Below are positions 1 to 11,159 of a stretch of DNA of 64,000 bases, one piece after another. Under the pieces are notes generated by a model. The model was not told the DNA's origin and did not search any database. It saw only the letters and a list, made by a program, of their open reading frames with translations. Positions within the stretch are counted from its first letter, which is position 1. Every line of letters begins with the position of its first letter. The DNA lies in NCBI RefSeq assembly GCF_020510705.1, contig NZ_CP075184.1, positions 4,674,501 to 4,738,500 on the forward strand, read 5' to 3'. The stretch comes from Acidovorax radicis (GTDB lineage Bacteria; Pseudomonadota; Gammaproteobacteria; Burkholderiales; Burkholderiaceae_C). The position numbers and the translations under genes were made by a program.

Positions 1-712
1 TGGCTTCGAGGTGCGGGATGGCCTCGGCACGCTCGATCTTGGCGATCAGGCCCGGCTTATGGCGGTACTCGGACGCGGCCACGTTGCACAGCTGGCGCGC
101 CATTTCCATGTCGGTCGCGTTCTTGGGAAAGCTCACCGCCACATAGTCGGCCTGAAAGCTCATCGCCGTGCGGATGTCCTCCATGTCCTTGGCCGTGAGG
201 GCCGGTGCCGTGAGGCCCCCACCCTTCTTGTTGATGCCCTTGTTGTTGGACAGCTCGCCACCCACCTTGACGGTGGTGTGCACCTCTTCGCCGCGCACGG
301 CATCCACCGTGAGCACGATCAACCCGTCATTGAGCAGCAGCAGGTCGCCCGCCTTCACGTCGCGTGGCAGCTCCTTGTAGTCGAGCCCCACACCTTCGAT
401 GTCGCCCAGTTCGGTGCGCGATGCATCCAACACAAACTTGGCGCCCGGCTCCAGCTGCACCTTGCCCTCAGCAAATTTGCCCACGCGGATCTTCGGCCCC
501 TGCAGGTCGGCCATGATGGCCACCTCGCGGCCTGCGCGCTGGGCGGCGGCACGCACGGTGGCGGCGCGGTCGATGTGGTCCTGCGCCTTGCCGTGGCTGA
601 AGTTCAGCCGCACCACGTTCACGCCCGCGCGGATCATGGCCTCCAGCAGCGCCGGGTCACTGGATGCAGGGCCCAGGGTGGCAACAATCTTGGTGGCGCG
701 GCGGGTAGGCAT
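1..712 (-). CDS. pyk: Pyruvate kinase, N-terminal part (runs off the left edge)
   Basis: The first ~237 residues of pyruvate kinase, which makes pyruvate and ATP from phosphoenolpyruvate and ADP in the cytosol. The translation starts MPTRRATKIVATLGPASSD, the standard beginning of the catalytic barrel. Near residues 35-43 it has VVRLNFSHG, which contributes to nucleotide and metal binding, and further on ADLQGPKIRVG. The B-domain follows with its DGLIVL and GGELSNNKGIN segments, then LTAKD. The catalytic Lys and the C-terminal allosteric domain lie outside the window. The ATG is placed directly before the conserved PTRRTKI-type start. It lies 111 bp downstream of the CPBP protease gene on the same strand and may be transcribed separately or as the end of that run. 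Confidence 0.95.
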   Translation of the reverse strand, partial: MPTRRATKIVATLGPASSDPALLEAMIRAGVNVVRLNFSHGKAQDHIDRAATVRAAAQRAGREVAIMADLQGPKIRVGKFAEGKVQLEPGAKFVLDASRTELGDIEGVGLDYKELPRDVKAGDLLLLNDGLIVLTVDAVRGEEVHTTVKVGGELSNNKGINKKGGGLTAPALTAKDMEDIRTAMSFQADYVAVSFPKNATDMEMARQLCNVAASEYRHKPGLIAKIERAEAIPHLEA

Positions 713-823
713 GGGTTTGTCTCTTTCTCTCGTTCGTTGGAGTGGATGTAATCGAGTTTCAATTCTCACACGAAGCGGTTACAGGCGAGTTACCCTTGCA
801 TCCGCCCTGTGGCCCGGGGCCCA

Positions 824-1609
824 TCAGAGCAACGGGTACGACAACAGATGCGCCAGTACATGGGCAACGATTGCCGCCTCCAGACCATGGCGCGCATAGA
901 GCCAGCCCGCCACCAAGCCAAAGGCCGTATTGCCCACCAGTACGAATACCACGACGGGCACCGTCAACGCGCCCGCCAGCGCCTGCGCAGCAGGCAGATG
1001 CCACAGCGCAAACAGCAGCGCACTGAGCAGCACCGCCACAGCCACCAGCACCTTGCCCGACTGGCCCTGACCGCGCTGCACCACGCGCCAGCCCAGCCAC
1101 AGCAGCAGCGTCATCACGCCCCAGCGCACCAGCAGCTCTTCGGTAATGCCGCCATACAGCAGCTTGACCACCAGCGGCATGGCGCTGGCAGGGTCCGACG
1201 GCTGGAGCGCTGCGGGCGCCACCTGGGACAGCACCCACAACCACGCGGCACCCACCACACCGCCCACGATGCCAGGCAGGGACTGGACACGCAGCGCGGG
1301 GCCGATGGGCTGGCCGACCAGCCAGGAAGACACCACGGGCGCCCGCAGGCCCACGCGGGGCGCCAGCCACACGCCCACCGCCACAGCCAGCGCCAACAGC
1401 ACGGCCGTCTGCAGCCCGCTGAGCAGCACCACCGCCCAGAGCGGCAACGGCAGCAGCGCCTCGTTGGCCTTCAACGGTGGCAGCAGCGCCCACACCACCG
1501 CCACCACGCCGGGCATGCCCAGCAACCACAGCGTGCCGCCCAGTCGCCACTTCGCGGGTTGCGCTGGAGCGTGCGCCGCCTCTGCCCCGACAACGTTGTC
1601 CATGGCCAT
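824..1609 (-). CDS. CPBP-family intramembrane metalloprotease (CAAX protease-like)
   Basis: A 261-residue polytopic membrane protein with about seven hydrophobic segments. It has the three signature motifs of the CPBP/Abi family: EELLVR at residues 157-162 (glutamate pair and Arg), FALWHLP with His204, and an N-to-H segment in the last membrane helices (Asn227, His250, His254). In the family these residues coordinate a catalytic metal within the membrane. Bacterial members include bacteriocin self-immunity proteins and uncharacterised proteases. The substrate here is unknown. It starts 14 bp after the pepP stop and is probably cotranscribed with the speD-murU-pepP run. An alternative start is two codons further in (MDNVV). 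Family call is firm; role is not known. Confidence 0.85.
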   Translation of the reverse strand: MAMDNVVGAEAAHAPAQPAKWRLGGTLWLLGMPGVVAVVWALLPPLKANEALLPLPLWAVVLLSGLQTAVLLALAVAVGVWLAPRVGLRAPVVSSWLVGQPIGPALRVQSLPGIVGGVVGAAWLWVLSQVAPAALQPSDPASAMPLVVKLLYGGITEELLVRWGVMTLLLWLGWRVVQRGQGQSGKVLVAVAVLLSALLFALWHLPAAQALAGALTVPVVVFVLVGNTAFGLVAGWLYARHGLEAAIVAHVLAHLLSYPLL

Positions 1610-1623
1610 GGATTTGCCCGCGT

Positions 1624-3021
1624 TCAGGCGCGCATCAACGCTTCGATCTCGTCGGCCTTCACGGGCACGCCCCGCGTGATCAGCTCACACCCTGTGGCCG
1701 TGACGATGGCATCGTCTTCAATGCGGATGCCGATGTTGTGGAACTGCTCGGGCACGCCCTCGGCGGGGCGCACATAGATGCCCGGCTCGATGGTCAGCAC
1801 CATGCCGGGCCGCAGCACGCGGCTGGGGCGGTTGGTGATGGTCTCGCCCGAAAGCGGATCCTTGCTCTCGCTGGCCTGGCCTGCCTCGCCAGGCTCTACA
1901 TAGCTGCCACAGTCGTGTACGTCCATGCCCAGCCAATGGCTGGTGCGGTGCATGTAGAACTGGAAGTACGCGCGCTTGTCGATCACGTCCTGCGCCGACC
2001 CCACCTTGTTCTTGTCGAGCAGGCCCAGGTCCAGCATGCCCTGCGCGAGCACGGCTACGGTGGCGTCGTGCGGGTCATTGAAGCGCGCACCGGCCTTGGT
2101 GGCTGCCACGGCGGCCTCCTGGCTGGCCAGCACCAGGTCGTACAGCGCACGCTGTGGGCCCGTGAATTTTCCGTTGGCGGGGAAGGTGCGCGTGATGTCG
2201 CTGGCGTAGCTGTCCAGCTCGCAGCCTGCGTCGATCAGCACCAGCTCGCCGTCGCGCACGGGGGCCGCATCGGCGCGGTAGTGCAGCACGCAGGCATTCG
2301 CACCCGCCGCCACGATGGAGCCGTAGGCGGGGTACTGCGAGCCGGCGTCGCGGAACGCGTGCAGCAGCTCTGCGTCGAGGTGGTATTCGCGCACATCCTC
2401 CCCGGCGCGCAGCATGCAGGCCGAGCGCTGCATGGCGCGGATGTGGGCCTGCGCGCTGATGGCGCTGGCGCGGCGCATGATGTCCTGCTCGTGCACGTCC
2501 TTGAACAGACGCATCTCGTCGAGCAGCGTGCACAGGTCGTTCTGGGCGGCGGGGCACAGCGCACCGTAGCGCACCCGCGCCCGCACGGTATTGAGCCACC
2601 CTTCCACCCGTGCCGCCAGGCCGCTGTGGGTGGCAAAGGGATACCAGACACAGGCCGCGTTCTCCAGCAGGCGCGGCAACCGGGCATCCAGTTCGGCCAT
2701 CGAAAAGGCCGCATCCACGACCAGCGCTTGCGGCGCAGCCGCAGGCCCCAGCCGGTAGCCATCCCACACCTCACGCTCCAGGTCTTTGGGTTGGCAAAAC
2801 AGGGTGCTTTGCCCCCCTTGTGCCAGCACCAGGCAAGCCCCCGGCTCGGTGAAGCCCGTCAGGTAATAAAAATAGCTGTCGTGGCGAAACAGAAAATCGC
2901 TGTCCCGGTTGCGCTGTCGCTCCGGCGCCGTCGGGACGATGGCAACGCCCCCTGCGCCCAACTGGGCAGCAAGTCGCGCGCGACGTTGGGCGTAAACAGA
3001 GGCGGGCACAGTGGTGTTCAT
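1624..3021 (-). CDS. pepP: Xaa-Pro aminopeptidase (M24 family)
   Basis: A 465-residue cytosolic metallopeptidase that removes an N-terminal residue preceding proline. The N-terminal aminopeptidase P domain contains DSDFLFRHDSYFYYLTGF. The C-terminal pita-bread domain has the dimetal ligands: LVLIDAGCELDSYASDITRTFP (two Asp), TSHWLGMDVHD (His), MVLTIEPGIY (Glu) and IGIRIEDDAIV (Glu). The start used, MNTTVPASVYAQRRARL, overlaps the upstream nucleotidyltransferase stop as ATGA and removes an unconserved 57-residue extension. Length agrees with E. coli PepP (441 aa). It sits third in a coupled run with speD and the murU-like gene. Confidence 0.93.
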   Translation of the reverse strand: MNTTVPASVYAQRRARLAAQLGAGGVAIVPTAPERQRNRDSDFLFRHDSYFYYLTGFTEPGACLVLAQGGQSTLFCQPKDLEREVWDGYRLGPAAAPQALVVDAAFSMAELDARLPRLLENAACVWYPFATHSGLAARVEGWLNTVRARVRYGALCPAAQNDLCTLLDEMRLFKDVHEQDIMRRASAISAQAHIRAMQRSACMLRAGEDVREYHLDAELLHAFRDAGSQYPAYGSIVAAGANACVLHYRADAAPVRDGELVLIDAGCELDSYASDITRTFPANGKFTGPQRALYDLVLASQEAAVAATKAGARFNDPHDATVAVLAQGMLDLGLLDKNKVGSAQDVIDKRAYFQFYMHRTSHWLGMDVHDCGSYVEPGEAGQASESKDPLSGETITNRPSRVLRPGMVLTIEPGIYVRPAEGVPEQFHNIGIRIEDDAIVTATGCELITRGVPVKADEIEALMRA

Positions 3022-3902
3022 GGCACGTTTGAAGAGGTGAGATTGAGTTCGGCCAGCCGCTCGGGCGTGCCTACATCCGTCCAGCGGCCGGTGTAGACCT
3101 GCGCGCTGACGCGGCCATTGTCCATCGCACGCCGAAGCAGCGGGGCCAGTGGGGCTTTGATGCCTGCCGGGTTGCCCGCCGGTATGTCGCACCAGGGCGG
3201 CGCGAACAACTCCGCGCGCAGCAGGGCGATGGTGCTGTAGGTGTAGCGCGGCGAGGGGTCGTCAGCGGGCAGGTTCAACGCCAGCCCATCGGCCGACAGG
3301 CCAAAGTCACCGCGCGCGTTGTGCCCGGGGTTGGGCACCAGCCACAGGTGGGCCAGGTGGCCGCTGGCGATAAAGGCCGACACGGCGGCGCCATCAAAGA
3401 CGAAATCGGGGGCAAACACATCACCCGCCGCCAGCCAGAACACCGGGCCCAACTGGGGCAGGGCACGCGCAATGCCGCCAGCCGTCTCCAGCGCATCGCC
3501 AAAATCGGCGCCTTCGTGCGAGTATGAAATTGATAGCTGCTTGCGCTTATCAGATAAGCGCTGGAGGCCAAAAACACTCAAGAAATGGTCGCTGATCTGC
3601 GCACCCAGCCACGCGGTGTTGATGACCACCTGATCCACCCCCGCCTCGTGGAGCGCTTGCAGGTGCCACTGCAGCAGCGGCAGGCCCCGCACCATCAACA
3701 GGGGCTTGGGTATGGTGTCGGTCAAAGGTCGCATGCGCTCGCCGCGCCCGGCGGCCAGCAGCATGGCAGGCACTTGCAGTGTTGGTTGCACAGGGGCTTG
3801 AGAAGAAGAAGAAGAAGAAGAAGAAGAAGAAGAAGAAGAAGAGGAAGAGGAAGAAGGAGGAGGAGGATGAGGCGTGGGAGAAGAAGATGCCGCGCGCTTC
3901 AT
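3018..3902 (-). CDS. Nucleotidyltransferase (MurU-like) with polyserine N-terminus
   Basis: A sugar-1-phosphate nucleotidyltransferase of the MurU/RmlA-like fold, probably N-acetylmuramate-1-phosphate uridylyltransferase of peptidoglycan recycling. It shows LAAGRGERMRPLT (residues 49-61), KPLL (66-69), LETAGGI (138-144) and AAGD with Asp161. Two features are odd. Residues 1-45 form an extra Ser/Pro-rich leader including 18 consecutive Ser (17-34) encoded by a trinucleotide microsatellite; family members normally begin at about VPAMLLAAG. Residues about 112-126 (GLQRLSDKRKQLSI) are encoded by an in-frame copy of the window's dispersed palindromic repeat. The ATG at 3902 overlaps the speD stop as ATGA, arguing that the leader is really translated. 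If it is not, initiation would be at Met47. A neighbouring anmK/amgK gene is not in the window, so the exact substrate is inferred. Confidence 0.82.
   Translation of the reverse strand: MKRAASSSPTPHPPPPSSSSSSSSSSSSSSSSSSQAPVQPTLQVPAMLLAAGRGERMRPLTDTIPKPLLMVRGLPLLQWHLQALHEAGVDQVVINTAWLGAQISDHFLSVFGLQRLSDKRKQLSISYSHEGADFGDALETAGGIARALPQLGPVFWLAAGDVFAPDFVFDGAAVSAFIASGHLAHLWLVPNPGHNARGDFGLSADGLALNLPADDPSPRYTYSTIALLRAELFAPPWCDIPAGNPAGIKAPLAPLLRRAMDNGRVSAQVYTGRWTDVGTPERLAELNLTSSNVP
3526..3570. repeat. Dispersed palindromic repeat, family 1 (intragenic copy)
   Basis: GATAGCTGC followed by GCGCTTAT - cag - ATAAGCGC. It has the same architecture as the intergenic family 1 copies at 15.6, 39.4, 41.1, 47.9, 62.1, 63.0 and 63.5 kb. 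This copy lies inside the murU-like coding sequence and is read through in frame. Confidence 0.85.
3801..3854 (+). repeat. Trinucleotide microsatellite (AGA)n encoding polyserine
   Basis: 14 perfect AGA units (3801-3842) followed by interrupted AGA/GGA units, read on the minus strand as TCT/TCC serine codons. It sits within an uninterrupted all-purine stretch on the plus strand from 3800 to 3867. Such a homopurine mirror repeat can in principle form triplex DNA and is prone to slippage. Because the unit is three bases, copy changes alter serine number and not frame. Confidence 0.95.
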
Positions 3903-4273
3903 GGCGCCCCCCGCTCCAGCGCATGGCGCTCCACGGTGACGGGATCAAACAGCGCCAGCAAGGCATTCATCAGGGCATGCGCCTTGCCCGAATGGTCGGC
4001 GCCGAAATTGCACACATACACATCGAGCGTCACAGCGCGCTGCTCAGGCCAGGTGTGCACACACAGGTGTGACTCTGCCAGCAGCACCGTGGCCGTGACA
4101 CCGCCAGGGCCATGCACCGTGGAAGGAAAGGCATGAAAAAGCTGGGCGACCGCCTGCAGGCCCGACGCCAGCACCGCCTCGGTGCACGCGCGGCCCAGCG
4201 CGTCAGCGTCGAGCAGCCAGTGGGGCGCGCATCGGCAACCATGAAGATCGGCAGTGAGGTGCAGTCCGTGCAT
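3899..4273 (-). CDS. speD: S-adenosylmethionine decarboxylase proenzyme
   Basis: A 124-residue prokaryotic class 1B AdoMet decarboxylase, which makes the aminopropyl donor for spermidine synthesis. The segment [12 protein letters not shown] contains Ser68, the residue that by family precedent undergoes self-cleavage to give the pyruvoyl cofactor, with His73 nearby and the catalytic Cys88 in VYVCNFG. Length fits the short bacterial SpeD type. It is the first gene of the leftward run; its stop overlaps the start of the murU-like gene. A spermidine synthase gene is not in the window. It lies back to back with tkt, whose start is 126 bp away. Confidence 0.92.
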   Translation of the reverse strand: MHGLHLTADLHGCRCAPHWLLDADALGRACTEAVLASGLQAVAQLFHAFPSTVHGPGGVTATVLLAESHLCVHTWPEQRAVTLDVYVCNFGADHSGKAHALMNALLALFDPVTVERHALERGAP

Positions 4274-4398
4274 GGGGTTGCACTGTAGTGCATTGGCATG
4301 GCGCGCAACGCGTCAAACACCGCCATTCGGGGGCGTCCAAAGCGGCGCCGGTAAAATACCGGGTTTCCCCTGAACCACCCCTCTTGAACCATTCCCCC

Positions 4399-7579
<3,181 letters not shown>

Positions 7580-7625
7580 GATAGCTGGTATTTTGAAGAA
7601 GCGCTAAGACTGCAACTACCCGTTC

Positions 7626-7661
7626 AGGCCGGCCACCCGCAAGGGTTGCCGGCCTTTTTTT
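7626..7661 (+). terminator. Rho-independent terminator after gap
   Basis: Inverted arms AGGCCGGC and GCCGGCCT with an inner ACCC/GGGT pairing, immediately followed by a run of seven T on the plus strand. It lies 47 bp after the gap stop. A degenerate family 1-like stretch (GATAGCTGG... AAGCGCTAAG) sits between. Confidence 0.85.
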
Positions 7662-7763
7662 CGCCCGATGGATGGGTGCCAGCGAGACGTGCATGCACAC
7701 GACTCCCGCGCCACAGCGGGGAATAGCGGGCACAGCGCGGACGCACAACACACCTTGGTCCGC

Positions 7764-8921
7764 CTATTGCTCGCTAGACGCGGTAGACACGGCAGGCAGG
7801 ATGGGCGCGCCAGGCGCCACGCCCGACTGCGAGCCCACAGCCGGGGTAGACGCCGAGGCAATGTGCACCGTGCGCGCGGGGAGCGCAAATGCCACCCCCA
7901 AGGCCTTGAACTCTCGCAACATCGCGAGGTTGATCGCTTGCTGCATGTCCATGTACACCGCATAGCCTGGGTCTTGCACGATATAGACCACTTCGTACTC
8001 CAGCGCATGCGCGCCCACTGCTTTGAGATGCGCGCGGTCAAAACGCAGCTGCGGCAGCCCTTCAATGATTTTGCGCACCACCTGCGGCACCGCTTCTGCC
8101 TGCTCGGGGGTGGCGTCAAACGTCACGCCAAAGCCGAACACAATGCGCCGCGTCTCCAGCAGCCGATAGTTGCTGATGGTGCGCTTGAGCAGCTCGGTGT
8201 TGGACATGACAACCTGCTCACCCTGCAGGCTGCGGATGCGGGTGGTCTTGAGGCCAATGACCTGCACCGTGCCCGAGATGTCGCCCACCACGATGAAGTC
8301 GCCCACTTCAAAGGGTTTGTCCACGGCGATGGCGAGCGATGCAAACAGGTCGCCCAGAATGTTTTGCACCGCCAACGCCACCGCAATGCCACCGACACCC
8401 AGGCTGGCGATAAAAGCGGTGATGTTCACCCCTACGTTCGACAAGATCGCCAGCAGCACCACGCTCCACAACAAGGTGCGCAGCGCCCACGACAGCAACG
8501 TGGCAGAGGCGCTGACCTGCGTCATGCCGGCACTGGCATGGCGATCCACATACCGGTGCACGCCCAGCCCAATGGCGCGCATACCCCACATGCCCATTTG
8601 CAAGGCCACAGCCACAAACCACAGCTGATTCAAGCGGTTTTCCCATCGCCCCGGCAACTGCAGCAGGCTGGCGCCCACAAGCAGTGCCACCATCAGCACC
8701 AGAAAGCGGCTGGTGCCAGCCAACACATCGGCCACCGCCTTCGCCGTGGCGTTGGGGGTCTGTGCCGCCCAATTCTCGGCACGGCGGGTGAGCACATGCA
8801 GCACCATCTGGATCGCCACATAGGTGGCCGCCGCAGCCGTCACGGCCAGGATCAGGTTCCACAAGGGAATGCCGAGAAATGAGGTCTCCTGAACCCAGGT
8901 CGAGAATGCGAAATCTTGCAT
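7764..8921 (-). CDS. MscS-family mechanosensitive ion channel
   Basis: A 385-residue small-conductance mechanosensitive channel protein of the inner membrane, expected to open on hypo-osmotic shock. Four to five transmembrane segments occupy residues ~15-190. The pore helix is recognisable in FIASLGVGGIAVALAVQNILGDLFASLAIAVDKPF, followed by the beta domain GDFIVVGDISGTVQVIGLKTTRIRSLQGEQVVMSN and a cytoplasmic alpha/beta domain. The Ala/Pro/Ser-rich tail (last ~30 residues) is unconserved. Monocistronic; convergent with gap. Confidence 0.92.
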   Translation of the reverse strand: MQDFAFSTWVQETSFLGIPLWNLILAVTAAAATYVAIQMVLHVLTRRAENWAAQTPNATAKAVADVLAGTSRFLVLMVALLVGASLLQLPGRWENRLNQLWFVAVALQMGMWGMRAIGLGVHRYVDRHASAGMTQVSASATLLSWALRTLLWSVVLLAILSNVGVNITAFIASLGVGGIAVALAVQNILGDLFASLAIAVDKPFEVGDFIVVGDISGTVQVIGLKTTRIRSLQGEQVVMSNTELLKRTISNYRLLETRRIVFGFGVTFDATPEQAEAVPQVVRKIIEGLPQLRFDRAHLKAVGAHALEYEVVYIVQDPGYAVYMDMQQAINLAMLREFKALGVAFALPARTVHIASASTPAVGSQSGVAPGAPILPAVSTASSEQ

Positions 8922-9591
8922 GCGACAAATGCTCCTTTTTTGAAGGGGTTGGGGAATGAAGGTTGGCGCTGGAGCGCCGGCTAAAAAACACGGCGATCAG
9001 AAAAAGCAGCCGTTCGCAAACGACCTGCCAGCCAGCTAAGCGGGCGCGGGTGCGCAGCGCCTTGGGCCCTGCCCCTCACCCAAGCGGCTGTGTTGACCGG
9101 CCTGCGGGCGCACACGCTTGTATTGATCGAGAACCCAGGGCCCGCAGAGTTCCCCTGATGCATCGAGGCATGGGTTGCGACATGGGTTGCGGCACCCGCC
9201 AAGGAATGCGTCCAAAAAATACAAAGCGCCCGATATCTGTGGCGCAGTGCACCGCCGCGTGGACCCCCATGTACGCCCATGTACGCCCACGCCATTGCAA
9301 CCGTTGGCAAGCGTTGCGTCGTAAGACGTGGACGACACCGATACAGAGGCCGAGCCTACGCCTGCCGCCGGGGGGCGTCACCACAATGAGGACACGCCAG
9401 CCCACCGGCTGGCCAACCACCGGCACTGGTTGCTGATGCGCCACCTGTACCGACGGCCCTTCTGCATCTGCAGCACGCTGTGTACCGCTGTGTATGTATC
9501 GCACGTCTGATCGTTACGCCGAACGTGCGCACGGCACAGCGCCAAAAGCGCCCAAAAGGGCCACCCCATTTTTCAGAGGAGTCACAACACC
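8922..9591. other. 670-bp intergenic region, no supported gene
   Basis: None of the open frames here gives a convincing protein. Visible structure: a short hairpin GGCGCT-gg-AGCGCC near 8965, a 12-bp tandem duplication (CATGGGTTGCGA/G) near 9170-9194, and a 10-bp tandem duplication (CCCATGTACG) near 9267-9288. Promoters for the two lipoprotein genes downstream presumably lie in its right end. Confidence 0.5.
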
Positions 9592-9969
9592 ATGCACACA
9601 ATCGCATTGATCCGTACCACCGCTGTGGTCCTTACGCTGGGCGCCATGGCAGCCTGCTCGTCCACGCCCAAGCCCACCGAGCAGATGGCAGTGAGCCGCA
9701 CCACGGTGAACCGCGTCGCTGCAGAGCCAGAGGTGTCGGCCAACGCGCCCGTGGATATCCAAAAGGCACGCGACAAGCTCATGCAGGCCGACAAGGCCAT
9801 GGCTGAAAAAAACTACAAGATGGCGCGCCGCCTGTCTGAAGAAGCCGAGGTGGACGCCCGCGTGGCCGAAACCCGCGCCGATGCCGCGCAGAACGCCAAC
9901 AACCTCAAGCAGGTGCAAGACAGCATTCGCACGCTGCAAGACGAAATCAACCGTCGCTCACCCCGCTAA
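9592..9969 (+). CDS. DUF4398-type lipoprotein
   Basis: A 125-residue exported protein. The signal peptide ends in a lipobox (LGAMAAC, Cys22), so it should be a lipid-anchored envelope protein. After a linker it is almost entirely helical and Ala/Glu/Lys/Arg rich (KARDKLMQADKAMAEKNYKMARRLSEEAEVDARVAETRADAA), as in DUF4398 proteins. A clear ribosome binding site (AGAGGAGT) precedes the ATG. The next gene encodes a longer lipoprotein with the same type of helical region fused to an OmpA domain, 60 bp downstream, so the two probably act together at the cell wall. Molecular role unknown. Confidence 0.85.
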   Translation: MHTIALIRTTAVVLTLGAMAACSSTPKPTEQMAVSRTTVNRVAAEPEVSANAPVDIQKARDKLMQADKAMAEKNYKMARRLSEEAEVDARVAETRADAAQNANNLKQVQDSIRTLQDEINRRSPR

Positions 9970-10029
9970 AGGCTGAGGCCCACGCCCTGCCACCGCGCCC
10001 GACACCGACTTTAGAAGGAACCACACACC

Positions 10030-10971
10030 ATGCGCCATTTGTTTCACCGCACCACCGCCCTGTGCACCAGCCTGATTGCCGTGGGCTTGCTCGCCGCTTG
10101 CGCCAGCACCGCCCCGCTGCCCACCCTTGAAAGCGCCCGCACTGCCGTGAGTACCGCTGCCGGCGACCCTGCCGTTAACCAGTACGCACAGCTCGAACTC
10201 AAACAAGCGACCGATGCGCTGGCCAAGGCCGACCGCCAGTGGGCCGATGACCACGACGCATCGGAGACCAACCACCTGGCCTACCTTGCCTCCCAACGCG
10301 CCGAGATTGCAACCAACACCGCCCGCTCGCGCCAGCTGGACGCCAACATCAAACAAGCCGGTGGCGATGCAGACCGCATTCGCCTGGAGGCCCGCACCCA
10401 GGAGGCTGACCAGGCCCGCATGCGAGCCGATGCCCAGGCGCGCAATGCACAGCTGGCACAGCAGCAAGCCATGAGCGCAGAGCAGCGTGCCGCACAGCAA
10501 CAGGCCAACGCCACGGCCGCCATGGCGCAAGCCAGCGCGGCGCAAGACCAGGTGCGCGCACTGCAAGCGCAGCTGCGCGACATGGAAGCGCAGCAAACCG
10601 AACGCGGCTTGCTCGTCACCTTGGGCGACGTGCTGTTCGCCTTCAACAAGGCCGAGTTGTCAGCACAAGCCGGCCCGCGCCTGGACAAGCTGGCCCACTT
10701 CCTCAAGCAGTTCCCTGATCGCAAACTGTTGATCGAGGGCTATACCGACAGCGTGGGTTCTGAGTCGTACAATCAGGATCTGTCCGAGCGACGCGCCATG
10801 GCTGTGCGCGATGCGCTGGTTCAACGCGGTGTGGACACCAGCCGCATCGGCGCCCGTGGCTATGGCAAGGCGCACCCCGTGGCCGACAACGCATCGCCCG
10901 AAGGCCGCGCGATGAACCGCCGTGTCGAGATCGTGATTGCCGACGACAAGGGCACGCTGCGCGGCAGATAA
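10030..10971 (+). CDS. OmpA-family lipoprotein with DUF4398 region
   Basis: A 313-residue outer-membrane lipoprotein. The lipobox is LLAAC with Cys24. Residues ~35-190 form a DUF4398-like, then Gln/Ala-rich, coiled-coil region. Residues ~195-305 are an OmpA C-terminal peptidoglycan-binding domain with FNKAELSAQAGPRLDKLAHFL, IEGYTDSVGSESYNQDLSERRA and RVEIVIAD. The domain order suggests an anchor linking outer membrane and peptidoglycan across a helical spacer. Forms an apparent operon with the preceding small lipoprotein. A family 2 repeat follows the stop. Confidence 0.92.
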   Translation: MRHLFHRTTALCTSLIAVGLLAACASTAPLPTLESARTAVSTAAGDPAVNQYAQLELKQATDALAKADRQWADDHDASETNHLAYLASQRAEIATNTARSRQLDANIKQAGGDADRIRLEARTQEADQARMRADAQARNAQLAQQQAMSAEQRAAQQQANATAAMAQASAAQDQVRALQAQLRDMEAQQTERGLLVTLGDVLFAFNKAELSAQAGPRLDKLAHFLKQFPDRKLLIEGYTDSVGSESYNQDLSERRAMAVRDALVQRGVDTSRIGARGYGKAHPVADNASPEGRAMNRRVEIVIADDKGTLRGR

Positions 10972-10976
10972 AGTAC

Positions 10977-11085
10977 ACCCCCCTGAGACGCTGCGCGTCT
11001 TCTCCCCGCTCTCGCACCGCTGCGCGTTGGGGCGGGGGGACGCCGCCAGCGCGGCGGGGCGGCCCTTGCGCGGCGGCCACTGGCT
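10977..11085 (+). repeat. Family 2 GC-rich 3'-end repeat
   Basis: Begins a few bases after the OmpA stop with CCCCCTGAGACGCTGCGCG, continues through a C-rich/G-rich pair (CTCCCCGC ... GCGGGGGGA) and ends CGGGGCGGCCCTTGC. Resembles the copies after livM, livH, livK and the DUF1579 gene. Can fold into a strong hairpin; may end or stabilise the transcript. Confidence 0.75.
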
Positions 11086-11127
11086 TGAGCCACGCCGGTT
11101 TCTGCGGCCTATATCAATAAACGCAAC

Positions 11128-11159
11128 GAAGACCGCGCCGCTTACGCCGCGCGGTCTTC
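11128..11159 (-). terminator. Inverted repeat spanning the aldo/keto reductase stop codon
   Basis: Perfect 11-bp arms GAAGACCGCGC and GCGCGGTCTTC around the TAA. The following minus-strand bases (GTTGCGTTTATT) are only weakly T-rich, so terminator function is possible but not certain. Confidence 0.45.

Noticed and set aside
3801..3854. The AGA repeat as an on/off phase-variation switch
   Set aside because: The unit is three bases, so slippage keeps the frame. Only length variation is possible.
7580..7616. A family 1 repeat just after gap
   Set aside because: Only GATAGCTG and AAGCGCT are recognisable and the arms do not pair well; treated as degenerate and not listed as a copy.
8963..9510. 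Several frames of 60-157 codons in the gap before the lipoprotein genes
   Set aside because: Arg/Pro/Cys-rich translations with no start signals and no protein-like pattern.
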